This document shows, piece after piece, positions 1 to 12,358 of a stretch of 64,000 bases of DNA. The stretch is taken from NCBI RefSeq assembly GCF_003171515.1, contig NC_089391.1:3100001-3164000 (forward strand), given 5' to 3'. Source of the DNA: Pyrenophora tritici-repentis (Eukaryota > Ascomycota > Dothideomycetes > Pleosporales > Pleosporaceae). Each line of letters starts with the position of its first letter. Position 1 is the first letter of the stretch. A program made the translations under genes and the position numbers. A model generated the notes under the pieces. The model was given only the letters and a program-made list of their open reading frames with translations. It did no database searches and was not told the origin of the DNA.

Positions 1-700
1 TTGATGCCAGTAAGCTAGGTCTAACCATTGTATAAGTGTCCTGAGCACGTTTACTTAGGCTGAATTGAGCTGGGAATGATGTTGTTCGACATGAGGCAGT
101 GGTGAAGGTGTAAATGTAGCCGGAGGATAGTGTTGAAGCTGTAACACTTCCGCCTTGATCTGCAGCGGCACCTAGCTGCCAATATCGACGCCGTCATGCC
201 CTGACTATCGCAAAGATATGAAGATTAGTATCCTTCGAGTTATAATAATGTAGGACTGATTTCCTTCAGCACTGGGTAGTAACGAAGGCGTAAGTGAAGG
301 TAGAGACTGCGAAGGTAGGGACTGACTTGAAACTACAATATCTCCTCCGCCTTGACTGCGGTAGTCTCCGTATTTTCAAGCTTGATGCTGATAAGCCCTA
401 CCTATTCCAGAATTTTTTGCGTAGTTCTCTTGAGTTGCAATAGTCTGAAGAGTAATGTTTCTCGTCTTAGGGTGGTAGCAGGGAGGTAAGTAAAGCTAGA
501 GTTGAAGCTCTAAAACCCCGCCTTGACCTATGCCGGCCTCTGCAGCGATCGCTTCCAAGTCCGAATGAAGCTCTTCTGCTAATTTAAGTCGTTCTCAGAG
601 TAACCTCTGGCTTTATCAATTAAAGACAGCGTGGAGTTGTATGTGTTGTTCGAGATGCTGATCGGGTGAAGGCGGAGTCGCAGAGGATACTCAAGATAGC
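1..700. repeat. Degenerate tandem repeat, about 170-200 bp period
   Basis: Three to four diverged copies of one unit are visible. The clearest anchor is the 10-mer CCGCCTTGAT/C at 150-159, 347-356 and 518-527, each preceded by a GTTGAAGCT-like stretch. A second anchor, TGTTGTTCGA, occurs at about 81 and 644, and TTGATGC..(A)TAAGC at 1 and 381. On the minus strand the leftmost unit reads as an open, Ser/Thr-rich stretch (start about GQGGSVTAST), while other units contain stops. It could be a decayed repeat-containing coding gene or a minisatellite whose left part lies outside the window. Function not recognised. Confidence 0.5.
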
Positions 701-3113
701 GAGTTTAAAGCACCTTTACCTGTGCCACACCATGCGCATGCTTAGGACAGAAATTCTCAAAAATCTTTGTCCGCCATCTGAAGTCAGCATACCATGAGGA
801 TGCTTAAAGACAGCGAGTTTAGTGATGCCTTCTCTGACCTTGTACCAGAGATAGTCGTCCACCTTTATTGCCATTTGTTGTATACCCAAGCCGAACCCCT
901 ATGCAATCCACAACCTGGCTCCCTCTACCCAGATATCTCTAAGCCTGGTCCCTTTCTTCTAGTCGTTGTCTGCCGCAGGCTCGGGTTTCGTGTAGGAATG
1001 AGGACGGTAACGTTACGTGATCACTGGACTGGGCCCGCCGATGCGCCACAGTTGAGTTCGTGCTGAGGGGGATAGGTTCAATCTGTAATCCTCAGATTCC
1101 AGTCGACAATCCTAAAGGTTTAATTGTTAGCCCAGTGCCTTTGAATGCTTTAAATCGTTGACATACCTTCTGTAAACCAAGCCATGACGGCGCTCGTGTA
1201 GACAATAGCCCTGAGCAGTTCTCAAAACACAAGGCGTATTCCTTGATATCTTTCGCTACTGAAAGTGCGAGTAGGGCTCTATGATCCATTGGCGCAGATG
1301 CAAATGTATACTTTATCGCAGAAAAAGGTCTGCCGTCCACTGGAGCCATGTGGACAAGCTTTCGGAAGATCTTTCCGGTGCTCTTCGATTACTGACGTAC
1401 CTTCCTGTTGTAAGGCAGCTAGCCTGGATATTCATTTGGCCGCCTATCTTTTTTTGATGGGGCCTGGTTTGCAAAGGGCCTTGTGCTTGTGTTTGCGCTT
1501 TTCATTGCCGTCGCAACGCCAGATCCACTGCGTAAGTGATAATTCTATCGGCCCCTCCAGCACGTCTCTGAATATGTTGCAAGATGCTGAGAGAGCTTCA
1601 CCTCTAGTGTCGCATGGAGTGAGCTACTATGTAGCATGGCGCGCTGATGTCGTAGCGACTTGGCTCGTACCAAGGTGCTGTGGTGTAGTCAGAGACCATT
1701 TTGTATAGCCGTGGCAAGGTTCTAAAGGCGGACAAGGTTGCGGGCAACCGTAGGGGAGGGTTGTTTCCGCTATGATGTCGGGGGTTTGCAGCGGTGTTCA
1801 TGGTTGGCGTCATGGAGAGGAGCTGGCGAAAGTATCACCTTCACAAGAAGCTCCCGAGCATCAGTGAGCCCCGCGAATGATTTCGCCCACAAAATGAGCC
1901 AATAAATCAGAACTAAGAAGTTAATTAGGCAGCGTAGCTTGAATGCGACTTGGTGTAAGTACCTAGGTAGTCCGATACAATGCAGAGAAAAGCTGCCTAT
2001 CGTTCTAAACAAGGCTGCAGGCGATTTTTAAAGCTGCACCGCGCTGTATGCAAAGTTGGCAAGTTCTTGAGGCTGCCTACTGCACTATCATACTATACAG
2101 CGGACTAGGAGCATCAAAGCACTAGCAAACACAAAGCCATTTTTGCTTGTTCATGCATATAGAAGGTAGGTAGAAGGAGGAAATGCGCGAGGTCTACAAC
2201 AATACATGCAGCCTATGTGCTCAACTTAGATATTGACACTCTCCGTTGAACTCTGCGTGCAGTTCTGCACCATAAGTCCCCATGGAGACACACAGAGCTT
2301 CACAAGAGAGTGTATACATTTTTTATGGTACTGCACTAACATGCAGAGATATTATAGATAATTAGAAATAGATAATCCTTAGGATGCATCGCAATAATAG
2401 GGCATCTCTAAGGATGTTCTAATTCTTTTATAAGCATGCGGATAGCGATAAACAAATTTAAGTGGCTTGGAAGAGCTGTAGCTAGTCGTAGAAGAAGCTG
2501 GTATTCTTGTGGCAGGTGTAGAGATGCGCTATTAAGGGCCCGTACGTAGGAGATTCTAAAGGTGCGTAAGAAAATGCAGGCATGCATAGCGAAGTCAATT
2601 AGTTAAGAGTGTATGTAAGGTTCTGTAAGATGGTAAACGGCTGTAAGACGTGACGACACGTACAAAGGAGGTACAAATATGCATCCCCAAGTGGCCAGAA
2701 CTTTGAAAAAGTGCCGAATTTTCTAGGAAAGGTTTTAAGACACAGGACTCTGCGGAACAGCATGGAGGTATACAAGCACAAGTGATTCCCTAGGACAGTG
2801 AGGAGGAAGGCGGTAATCCAAGGCAACACTGCTTTGCAAAAATGCTCGTTCTGTAAGGTGGAGACTTAGAAGCCGCCTCGCTGTTTCCAAGCTCGGACAA
2901 CTTCACCTCCCCTTGGGCGTAGCGTACCGGAAAAACGGGGCACGCCCTCAACCTTAGAACCCAGAAAGCTATCACCAAACGATAATTTGCTGTATATATA
3001 GTTTACAGTTAGGCCTCATTTCGTCTCCGCTAACTTCTCACAGATTTACTCGTATACGAACCGAATCGAATCGAACCTCAGCCGCTTGCCCAAGCTTCCG
3101 GACAACCCAGACC

Positions 3114-3189
3114 TCGCTAACAAAAGACAGAGACGGTCGGTTCGAAACACCGATCAGCCCCTGGAGCTGGCCGCTGGCAGCGTTTTTTT
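3114..3189 (+). repeat. SINE-like short repeat, copy 1
   Basis: About 72 bp closely matching the inverted copy at 5046-5124. It contains GGTTCGAAAC (3139-3148), which fits the RNA polymerase III B-box consensus GWTCRANNC, then a GC-rich stretch ending GCTGGCAGCG, then a run of seven T (3183-3189), which would act as a Pol III terminator. No convincing A box is seen. The family is not recognised; the SINE or tRNA-derived interpretation is inference. Confidence 0.5.
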
Positions 3190-5045
3190 GTTTCTTTTTT
3201 TGAATTCTCTTATTCGTATTCGTGGTAACCTGAGGTAAGATGTTTTGGTTGGTTTTAGTGCTGTGTTCAAGACTTAAGGCGAGACACACGTCGCATGCCT
3301 TTTTGCTTATGAGATTAAGAGATTCTCTTAGGATTTTACAAAGTACGGCAATATGCACAAAGAATTGCGCATCTTCTCGCTAGTAAGCGGCATGCATAGA
3401 ATTACTGGCCTATTTCATATTACAGGATAAACGCGGATTGCGCACAGAAACAAGATATTAACATCCTATCAACCTTGTTATTGTTTGATAGGCGCATTCA
3501 CTTGATACCACAACTAAGCAAATATAAATACGTGACGCTTTTTTAGAAGAAGACGTCTATGCGACCTTGAAGTAGTAGATTAGTTGTTTAACTCTATTAA
3601 TGTATAGTTCTTACGTCTTGTTTACTCTTCTTGCTGCCGTAATAGCAGAAACCAGACTATATACCTCGGAGATCTTATAGGAAAGCGTAGACGCAATTTC
3701 CTACCAAAAGACCTCAAACCTCCTGCGCCAGAGCAACTAGTAACAAGGCATCTACGATCTAATTGTGTATACTATTTTGCGATGAATTTATTAGTAGTAC
3801 TGACTCAGAACATTACTACTTTTAGTTGAAGATAGTGGGTAGAATTCTTATATTTATAAACAGGAGCCTAAGATACTTTATGGTACTACTCCCCTGATTT
3901 ACAAAATCACTGTCTTACCCCAGCTAACAGACTCCTTCCCGTGCTTCGGCTTCTTCGCCAGGAATTCTCAACAACCTTTAGCCTCGCGCCTTATGTGATA
4001 TGCCATCACCATCGCCTGGTAACCTTTGTAATCGAAGTATTGGAAGAGCTGGTTACGACTCTAAGCGTAAGGGCGACAGAGATCCGCAAGAAATGAAGCG
4101 CTTGATGTATCGTTGTAGAGGATCACAAGATTGTATAGTCCACGCCTTAGAGAATCCCGGTGAACGGATGCGATGTATGAACCCAAGCTTTGAATTTTGA
4201 ACAAGTGTCTCACGGTCTATGAGTCTGCATCTAACAGATAGATGCGGCCAAACGCGCCAAAATGCCCTTTATCTACTCTAGCTGCCCCATGGACGCGGTA
4301 TATTTGTCTAACGATGTGATTATCGATTCGGTACGCGTCTTCGGGAATGGGTAGGGCTCACTTGTGAGTGATGCGACGGATGCAGCAGGCGATGCCAGTA
4401 GTCTGCTCTCGTGAGAGTATTCGAATCTGCTTTCGAGATCTGTCCCTGTGAGGAGCCCGTTAGTTCAAAGATGCAAAAGATGTGCATTCGATCGATGGGA
4501 GACACTTCCAGCATGCAAATAGTATAAGGAGATTACCTGAACACGATAGGCCTTGCCATTTCGTGGGCGCCGCAATGGGGTGAGAACTGTGTAGGTTGTG
4601 CAGAGATGCGATTGTGTGACGTGCGCGAGAAGTTCTGAATGAACAGCCAGTTCTGAGAACGGCTCGCGGTTGTAGGTAATATCAAGGACGTTTTGTTATC
4701 GCGATATTTGGAGCCAAGCGACTTCGAAGCTCTTGGTCTTGTGCGTGCTGTGTTTAGTGCAGCGTCGGAGGATGTTGTGGTTGAGCTTAACCTTGAGAGG
4801 AGCAGGAGGAAAACCTTGTGGATGATAGATTGCGGTGAGTAACGGAGAGCTTGCGCAAATAAGACTGCAAGCAGGCTCAACATGCCATGAATTGGGCCAC
4901 TGCATATATGTTATCACAGGAACCAAGCAGGGCCAAAAAGAGAGATTTTCTGGGAATTCAAGGCAGGGCTTCGTTAGGGCACGCGTCATGCTCTTTCACT
5001 GTTGTTACGCTGTCTTGGCATTGAAACGTACCTTAAGAAAATGCC

Positions 5046-5124
5046 AAAAAAAAACGCTGCCAGCGGCCAGCTCCGGGGGCTGACCGGTGTTTCGAACCGA
5101 CCGTTGCTGTCTGTTGTTAGCAAG
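5046..5124 (-). repeat. SINE-like short repeat, copy 2
   Basis: Inverted second copy of the element at 3114-3189. The B-box-like block lies at 5089-5098 (minus strand) and the terminal T-run is the A-run at 5046-5054. The two copies differ at only a handful of positions across about 72 bp, while the DNA outside diverges at once, as expected of a dispersed short element rather than a segmental duplication. Confidence 0.5.
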
Positions 5125-6577
5125 TTCTTAATGTTAAGCGCCAACTATCTACACTATCTACACTATCTACCGCATGAAACATGTAGGCAGAGTTTATCCC
5201 AAACCTACGAAAGAAAAAAAATCGCAAGCCTATATATAGTTGAATAATAGTTGAGTTGAATAAGTGGTGATAGGGCTCCAGGTGAGCTTAGGCGAACGAG
5301 AGAACTGGTCACTGTGCGCATTGAAGTAGACTAGCGGTATCCGCAAGCTCCCCCACCATTCAGGATACTTATCTATGCTTTTGGTGACGCTGAAATTATC
5401 TTTGCACCCGCATCTGCCGCTTGGTGCTTCAGTTCCTGGATGTGCTCATGGAACTAAGGTACACTACCTTGCGCCATGCACAAGGGCTTGCAGTAGAAGA
5501 AGATACGTTCTCTACCTTTGAACTATCTACTAACGATTCAAGGTTTGACTTTCTAGCACTGCCTGCATTCCAATAGTTGTTGAGAATGGCGCGTCTAACC
5601 TAAGCAATGTTGATTTTCTCCGGCTATACTCCTCTAGCCAGCACATCCGTAATACAATTATCTATGAGTGGTTTAAATTAACAGCACCCTATTTTCTCTG
5701 CACTATGCGCAATGGAAATATTGATAATAGCCAAGACTAAGAAGTGTACTGTCCGCCTCTCTTTTAATCAGATGCCAATAGCTAGGACGATTCTGTTAAG
5801 GTTATGAACTTTTACAAGACACACTTAAGAGTGTCTAGACTAGCAACATACGTAGTTTCAAGCATTGGTCTTACAACCCATGGGTTTTGGGAGCTACTTC
5901 TAAGTAAGAGTAAAAATATACCCTTAGATAGATGTTAGAAGTCATGTCGCTAAGAACTGCATTACTGTGGACGGCAGCTCGGTGGCTCGACTAACAACAA
6001 TAATTACTACCAACCCATCACAACCTCCTTGCCGAACTCCATGTATGTGCTGGGCAAAATTACAGCACAGGCACAAACCCGCGAGTGCAGGGTGACCTAA
6101 TTATACCCTTTGCATATCAGCGTTGTGATCACGACCCATAAACCTGCGCGGGTTCACTCCTTGTATGATCTGCTCTTCAGCATCGTATTGAGTAGACTCG
6201 CTACTTAATCCCCTGCATCCTGCCTAGAAAACTCTGTAAAAGGTATCATAGATAGCTTGACGGCAGTCCTGTATTGCCTTATTATAGAATGCGATTTCCA
6301 TGCTTATGGCCAGTCCTTGTCGTCGGCAAGGCCCTAGCAACCCGTTTCTTGCATCACTTCCACCGGTGTTGTGCCATGGCTGTAATCCAGAGACAGACCT
6401 CGTATAGCTACTTGCTATGCTCCTTGTGTACTGTGTGAGGGGCTTGGACAATGATGATTTCAATTGACTATCCCGTTAGACGAGTATAGCAAACTTGAAG
6501 AGAAAACGTCTAGATACAGAATGTTGAGGAACATTTATACCTTGTAAAAAGAAGCCGTATCATACCAAGAAACATCT

Positions 6578-6706
6578 CGAAGCTTGCCGTGAAGCTTGTG
6601 GAAGCTTCGGTGGCCTGAGCTCACATCGGTCCGAGGTGTCAAGGCTGAGGGCATCGCCGAACGCCGACATACAGGCATAGCCTGTGACATACTGTACCTA
6701 TAGGTA
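6578..6706. repeat. Cluster of three short inverted repeats
   Basis: Three palindromic units lie close together. CGAAGCTT (6578-6585) pairs with AAGCTTCG (6602-6609). ACAGGC-ATA-GCCTGT spans 6671-6685. TACCTA/TAGGTA is a perfect 12-bp palindrome at 6695-6706. No coding frame covers them. The function is unknown; they could be part of a decayed element or a structured transcript. Confidence 0.35.
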
Positions 6707-7947
6707 TGGACTTCGACGTATCAATCGTTCGCGGGAGGCAGGAATTTCACCATTTCATTCCATGTGTTTCGATGCTACAGCGCGCGTAGCTGTATCAAGT
6801 GCACAGTAGGATAATAGGATTACTGCTGTTGTAGAGGCTTGTTTTATATAGAGGAGGAGGGTTGTGGGTGTACGCAGAGGGACGTGTCCTTGTTCGCAGG
6901 AAGGCATCGCGCCTATGTCGACTGTGTTGGATGCGCCAAGTTGACAAGACTAATCTAAAGACCTTAAGATTATAAGTGATCTCAGCTAGTGCGGTTTAAT
7001 TGCTGATTCGATACTTATCTGCAGGATTGCGATACTCTCTGTTTTCCTTCAAGCTCGATAGATACGTGTTATCATCCTGAGGGTCGCGCCTCTTGTAGTG
7101 CGCCTATGCTGGCTGACTCCAAGCCGTGACAAAGCTAGGCTGTTTGATCCATTTCCCGTGGCGTAGTATACTGCACTGACTTAAGTAAGACTGCCATAAA
7201 GCTAGGGGGGATCTACACCGATCGCTATGGTATTGCATAGCATGCAAGGTCCTTAAGTTGTTAACAGAGATTTTATGAACTTCTTCTTCTGTGGGGGAGT
7301 GTAAGGCGTCTTTCTACTTTGGCGTAGGCATGCAGGTGAACAAGGCGACTGCGCGCATATCTTGCAATATTGGAAGACTAACAGGATGCTTCTTCCTAGG
7401 TCTCCTTCGAATATCTTGTGGTCTTATTGCGATAATTTCGGGCGTGAGATGTTCGGCATCTTACGGTAGTGTCGGCGCAGTGACAGGTGTGACAGGTAGT
7501 GGCAAGCAGTGGCAGATAGTAATATGTAGGGTACGTCTAATCGACTTTCACATTGTACTTAGTTAGCAAAGACTTCTCAATAGTTTTCTACAACTTCCGC
7601 ATAATGTCCTTTTAGTACCACAGACTCATCTAGGCCATTCTAAGATCCTGTCCACTTTTTATCGTGACGGCGCATGTGTTCAATTATGGTGCTCGAAGAA
7701 TAGCCGGCGGTCTAAGTAACTCGTGCCAGCTCAGTAATCTCTTAACTAATTTCGTGTTTGGATTCTCGCGTTAATGGTGAAGGTGGATCGATAAGCGTAT
7801 CGCAAATGACCAGGCAGCGGGCCCGTTTGAACAACAGGTGCGCACGCGCTCCCGCTAGCTACAAAACACCCTTAGCACGCGCAACCCACTATAAGTTTCC
7901 ATAACCATCCAAGTACTCAGCTTATCCAAATCTTCTTGCCCTGAACA

Positions 7948-8777
7948 ATGACTGTTATGAGCGCCACTCTCCCCCAACGTCCACTTAGCCTGCGCGAAGT
8001 CCTCCTTGTGCACTTTCTGGTCTTCCAAGAAGCTGTGTTGGCGCTGCCGATTTACGAATTTGATTTCACCGGTCCCTTGTCAGGATATTCGCCCTACCCC
8101 GTCTACGAATATCAATTGCGCCCTAATCAAGATCGGGTTCCTGTTGATATACGGCAATTCCACAACGACGAAGTCTACCGAGCGATCGTCATGCGGCTCA
8201 ACTGTGATAATTTCTGCGTACGTATGGAGCGCTTTGTACAGAGCAACATTCAGAGTAAGAAGTCCGGGTTTATCTATAGTATAGTTACTAATAGCCTACA
8301 GGATTGCTCAGTACTACAATCTCAGTTAGCCGCATCGTCTTCATGGCAAACTCTCGCTTTCGCACAACATCCCTGGCTGGATTACGGCAAGAAGAAATGC
8401 ATTCATGCCTGCTGGTTACTGAAGACAACCGAGAGATGATATTGGATGGCACTATTGACCAATACGGCCTAAACTGGAGGACGAGTTGGCTCCTGACGAG
8501 GGAGGAAGCTATGGACAGTCACATGGGTTACATAGTTCCTAGGAGTGATAAGGAATGGGAGGAGATCCGCGAATCACTTTTGACATCAGGTCTTGACTAT
8601 GGATACTGGGCAGAAGGAGGGGTTATAGATCGCCGTGTCAAGGACTTGTTTAGGGGACTAGACTGGGAGTCTCTGCGTGGGCTTTCCGAGACAGAGGTTG
8701 AGTTTTCTATTCGCGACATTGCTCGTAGAAGGTTCTTTAGTGCTTTTGAGGAGGCTAAGTTCAAAGCTCAACTGTAG
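7948..8777 (+). CDS. Hypothetical protein, tandem paralog A (one intron)
   Basis: Unknown function. The gene model is join(7948..8254, 8302..8777), 260 residues. The frame breaks near 8290, and a 47-bp intron (donor GTAAGA at 8255, branch ACTAAT, acceptor CCTACAG ending 8301) rejoins it exactly. The spliced product then aligns along its length with the neighbour at 9111-9959. Shared blocks are LSLxEVL near the N-terminus, HSxLL followed by ILDGT/IMDGT in the middle, and GYW and DWExL near the C-terminus. There is no signal peptide or membrane segment. The start ATG at 7948 lies just before a second ATG (Met4). The family looks lineage-restricted; no domain was recognised. Confidence 0.7.
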
Positions 8778-9110
8778 AGACAGTAGTTGAAGACAAGAGA
8801 CGGACGGAAGAATATATAGTATGATACAAGATGCTTCTTCCAAGAGTAATAGTATCTAGGTCTAGGTTATTTACAGTTGAATGTCATGATGAAGTTGGTC
8901 CTAAAATGACATAGATAGCTATTAGACTTGGAAGATTATTTGAAATACGAAAGTGAAGAGAGTCCTAGCAGTACTTAGCTTAGCGGGTAGGTATGTCTAG
9001 AAATCGTCAGTCAAGTTGCCTTCAGGATAGCAAGGATAGACTAGCGCCAAATTACTCCGTAAATCCTTAGTCCCCCTCCGCACCTTGACCATCCCTAGGA
9101 CACTAAACAC
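8778..9110. other. Spacer between tandem paralogs
   Basis: 333 bp separating the two paralogous genes. It must hold the 3' end of the first and the promoter of the second. It is A/T-rich with no open frame of note, and I see no residual duplication of flanking sequence from the tandem event. Confidence 0.4.
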
Positions 9111-9959
9111 ATGAGCAGAAGACGTCCCCCTGCTCGCGCAATTACAATGTCGAATAATACTACCGCCTTAACGCCTTTGTCTTTGGAGGAAGTGCTACAC
9201 ATTTACCTTCTCTGTTTCGAAACAGCCGCCGATACCATCCCTGAAGAACCTGTGGCATACACGGTGCCATACCGCCACCTTAGCGTCCCAGTCCCAATCT
9301 GGCAACTCTGGACGCGCAAGGTCGTGAAGGATAAAGGTCCGCCCAAAAACTGCAAGCGCATCCCTAAACTGCCTGTGAGGCTGCAAGAAGCACTCGCACG
9401 CAAAGATCTTTGCGGTTACTTTTGCTGGTTGCTTGAGCGAGAAGTCAACGAGAAGATTGCAGAGCGCTTTGGTGGCTCTGCGTTGTGGGTGTTATTCAAG
9501 CCGAAGATCAATTTTCTCCTGGCTTTTCGCGACTGCCGGAACCAGCCTAATATCCCTTTGCACTCCGTGCTGCTCATCGAAACACCAGGCAAGGAAACGA
9601 TGATAATGGATGGAACATTGAGGCAGTACCTATGGGCGCCCTCAACTTGGCTGCAGACAATGGGGGAATGGGAGGATAGGCGGGTCGACAAGAGCAATGG
9701 GGGCCGGGGCTTTCAACGTAACCCATCCTACTGCAAAAAGGATGTGGAACAATCTGCGCGTAAAAACGACAAGGGATACTGGAAAGTTGTCCGTGAGAGA
9801 ATGACCAAACTGCTGAAGGACATGAACTGGGACGAACTGGAGAGCTTGGAGACTGGAAAGCGCATTGAGCTTGTAAGGGAGATGGCACGGGAAAAGTTTG
9901 CGGGTGTATGGGAGGATGCCTGTGATCCTCATCAAAGGCACAGCAATGAACATAGATAG
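9111..9959 (+). CDS. Hypothetical protein, tandem paralog B (intronless)
   Basis: Unknown function, 282 residues from ATG at 9111; Met13 at 9147 is an alternative start. It is the paralog of the gene at 7948-8777: both begin with a Leu-rich LSLxEVL segment, carry a central HSVLL/DGT block, and end in a charged helical region (GYW, DWDELESL, REMAREKF). The intron of the neighbour is absent here and the frame runs straight through that position. It is charged, cytosolic-looking and lacks targeting signals. It converges on the MFS transporter gene whose stop lies 80 bp away. Confidence 0.75.
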   Translation: MSRRRPPARAITMSNNTTALTPLSLEEVLHIYLLCFETAADTIPEEPVAYTVPYRHLSVPVPIWQLWTRKVVKDKGPPKNCKRIPKLPVRLQEALARKDLCGYFCWLLEREVNEKIAERFGGSALWVLFKPKINFLLAFRDCRNQPNIPLHSVLLIETPGKETMIMDGTLRQYLWAPSTWLQTMGEWEDRRVDKSNGGRGFQRNPSYCKKDVEQSARKNDKGYWKVVRERMTKLLKDMNWDELESLETGKRIELVREMAREKFAGVWEDACDPHQRHSNEHR

Positions 9960-10039
9960 ATGTTCGAGGTTACTTAAGAGAGACATCCCGCCAATTGCTA
10001 TAGATGCAGTGGCATCAAACATAAACACGAGCTCTATCA

Positions 10040-11703
10040 TCATGCTGTTGGTGCCCACTTGCTCTTTGTCCTTATTCTCGCGCCATAGATGTAGAAAAGA
10101 ACTGGGACTGGAAGGAAGGCAATGCAGATAAACGCCAGAAGACTCGAGGCCCACGGCACGCCAAGTTTATGGTACATGGCATGAGTAAACAAGGGGAAGA
10201 AGGCTCCGGCAAACGACCGAATGAAAGTATTGACTGCAATCGCACTGTTTGAGTAGAACCCATAACAGTCGATAAGATAGCTCATGCCCTGCCAGAACGG
10301 AACCATGCAGCCAAAGCCAAGAAGGGCAACCGAGAGAACTTGTGGCACCCAGGTGATGTTTGGATTGCTCGTCCATGCAAACCAAAAGAGGCCGACAGGC
10401 AATGCGATGGCGCCTATTATCATGGGTGGGAGACGCTCCTCAGGGATGACCTTGCCGTGCTTATGGTAGGCGCGTGTGAAGTTTGTCGCAGAGCTGTATG
10501 CGATACAGGCGGCTCCTAAGATAATTCCGACAATAAAGGCTCCAAAGGGAAGCTGAGAAACGCCGAGAGACCAGCCGCGCTGTTCGTAGAAGGAGACTGG
10601 AAACTTCGGGCCATTAGTCATGTAATGCATAACATATCAGAAACGAAGTAATATACTTACGGCTTCGAATAGCAAGTAGACAATACCGTATAGAAAACTC
10701 ATGTATGCTGTAAAGAGCGCTAGAATTGGCTCTTGTAGAAACATGATAAACGGTCTCAACAGATAGACGTTTACCACTTTGTCAAGTGTCAACTTATTCT
10801 CATCAGCTGCAGCGTGGTATGCGCTGTTTCCTGTGTCCTTGCGCAGCTTCGCAGCCCTCAACTGCAGTATCCTGGCTGCGGACGTCTCTGGGATAATAAA
10901 GAAGCCAATGATACCGAATAGACCAGCCATGATCAGTGTAATCCAGGATGTCCACCTCCAACCAAGATGGGATTGAGTAATGAACCCGCCAGCAATGGGT
11001 CCAGCTACCGGTCCAGCAAAGCCACCAGCAGCGAAGATACAGATGGCGTAGGATCGAGGGATAGGATCCCATAAGTCGGCAAGGGCTCCGCCAACGACGG
11101 CGAGGGGCGCAGAAGCGAAGAAGCCACCCAGAAAGCGGCCGATGCAGACGGTGGTGATGCTTTGTGCGAGCGCGACAGGTATTTGGAAGATGGCGAAGAG
11201 TGCGAAGCCGAACATCAGTGGTGGCTTACGACCTAGGACTTCTGACATGGGTCCAAAAGCAATTGGTCCAAATACAAAACCCTAGGAAGTTGCATGTTAG
11301 CTACGTGGCTGGTCAGCGCCTGAGTGCAACTTACCAATACGAACAATGCTACACCAAGCGTAGCTGTGACCAGCTCGACATTGAACTTTTCCTGCACTAC
11401 GCCAATGTTTACGCTGAAGATGGAGCTAGCAAACGTGACTGTGAAGACCATGAGGCCCATCGAGACTGTAATTGCCCACCGTCGCTCGGTCGTCCAGCTT
11501 TTAGGGTTGTCAGGGTCGTCCAGGCCTTTGAACTCCACGAAGAAGTCGTTCTGCGGTGCTACGATAGGCGCATGGTTGCTCGCTTTCTCAAGGTCTGGCT
11601 GAACGTCGCTACAGTCGAGTCCATCTTCCTGGCTCTTTCTCGTGATCTCGTCTCCTAGCGATGCCGTCGATGCCGCCATGGATTGTGAGAGACGTTCTGC
11701 CAT
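10040..11703 (-). CDS. MFS transporter, DHA1 family
   Basis: Predicted plasma-membrane proton antiporter of the DHA1 (polyamine/fluconazole-resistance-like) group; the substrate cannot be told from sequence. Model: complement(join(10040..10603, 10661..11281, 11335..11703)), 517 residues. Introns of 57 and 53 bp have GTAAGT/GTAAGTTG donors and ACTAAT/GCTAAC branch sites, and both are phase 0. The N-terminal cytosolic stretch ends in the fungal DHA1 signature DDPDNPKSW, and motif A reads GPMSEVLGRK. Twelve hydrophobic segments follow, with PVAGPIAGGF in the TM5 region and a central loop around TSAARILQLR. The open frame extends upstream only through a TTG, so the ATG at 11703 with A at -3 and G at +4 is taken as start. 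Confidence 0.9.
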
Positions 11704-12358
11704 CGTGCCGGAAGTAACGTGTATGTGTTTGGTGTCAGTTTTTAGCCACAACTAGGGAACCCAGGCTATTTGTACGTATCTCAAAGACGGGCCCGTGGAT
11801 GTGTCATTATTCCCGGACTTTGCATGGACTTAATTCGATCTCCTGCAGCCGCCGCCCCTTGACCCACTCTCTCCGCCGGACCATCTCCGCGAAGAGCGGC
11901 TTGGCGTTTTACGCACTGTTGGATGCTGTCGCGCCATGACAGGCTTGATCCTGAAACAAACCTGATAAAACGAGGCTGCGGATTCATAGATCGGGAAGCA
12001 GGAATACGACGTCATCGTGGCGGTTCCGGCAATCGATAAGCGCAGCTGACAAAGACGGCTGATTTCCCGGTTGACCCACAAACCTTCATCCAACCTCAGG
12101 TCAGCCAACTCCTTCGACGCAATAAGCATAGAAGCGATAGCGAGACATTTCAATGTTTGTAGTGTGAAAACTAGACCTGAACATTATGTTACTGTACATC
12201 ATAGCTAGCGAAGCCCGCTGCAGGCCTCTGCTGCCGCGTCCTCACCTAGCCCTCCCAGAGTTCCGAGACCTTTTCAAAAACCTGAAGCATCTCTACGAAA
12301 GCTCGCATTGTAGGGAGACACACCAAGTAGATGTGATCCCTCATGCCCTCTCTGATCC
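11704..12358. other. Intergenic region upstream of the MFS gene
   Basis: 655 bp containing the promoter of the minus-strand MFS gene and the 3' region of the next minus-strand gene. Short open frames here (such as 11830-12153, minus) have no family resemblance and were not called. Confidence 0.4.

Larger units (their letters stand above)
701..7947. other. Gene-poor region
   Basis: No open frame here has convincing codon use, a recognisable domain or linked splice sites. The longest open frames are 60-147 codons and overlap in several frames. Apart from the two SINE-like copies and a small group of palindromes annotated separately, I see only a short tandem array of CTATCTACA around 5144-5170. 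The base composition is slightly more AT-rich than in the gene-dense part. This is probably old transposon or relic sequence, but no family could be named. Confidence 0.5.

Noticed and set aside
1265..1708. 147-codon open frame in the left region
   Set aside because: No domain, overlapping antisense frames, and biased like random sequence.
11704..11751. N-terminal extension of the MFS protein
   Set aside because: The extension starts at TTG, not ATG; the ATG at 11703 has better context.
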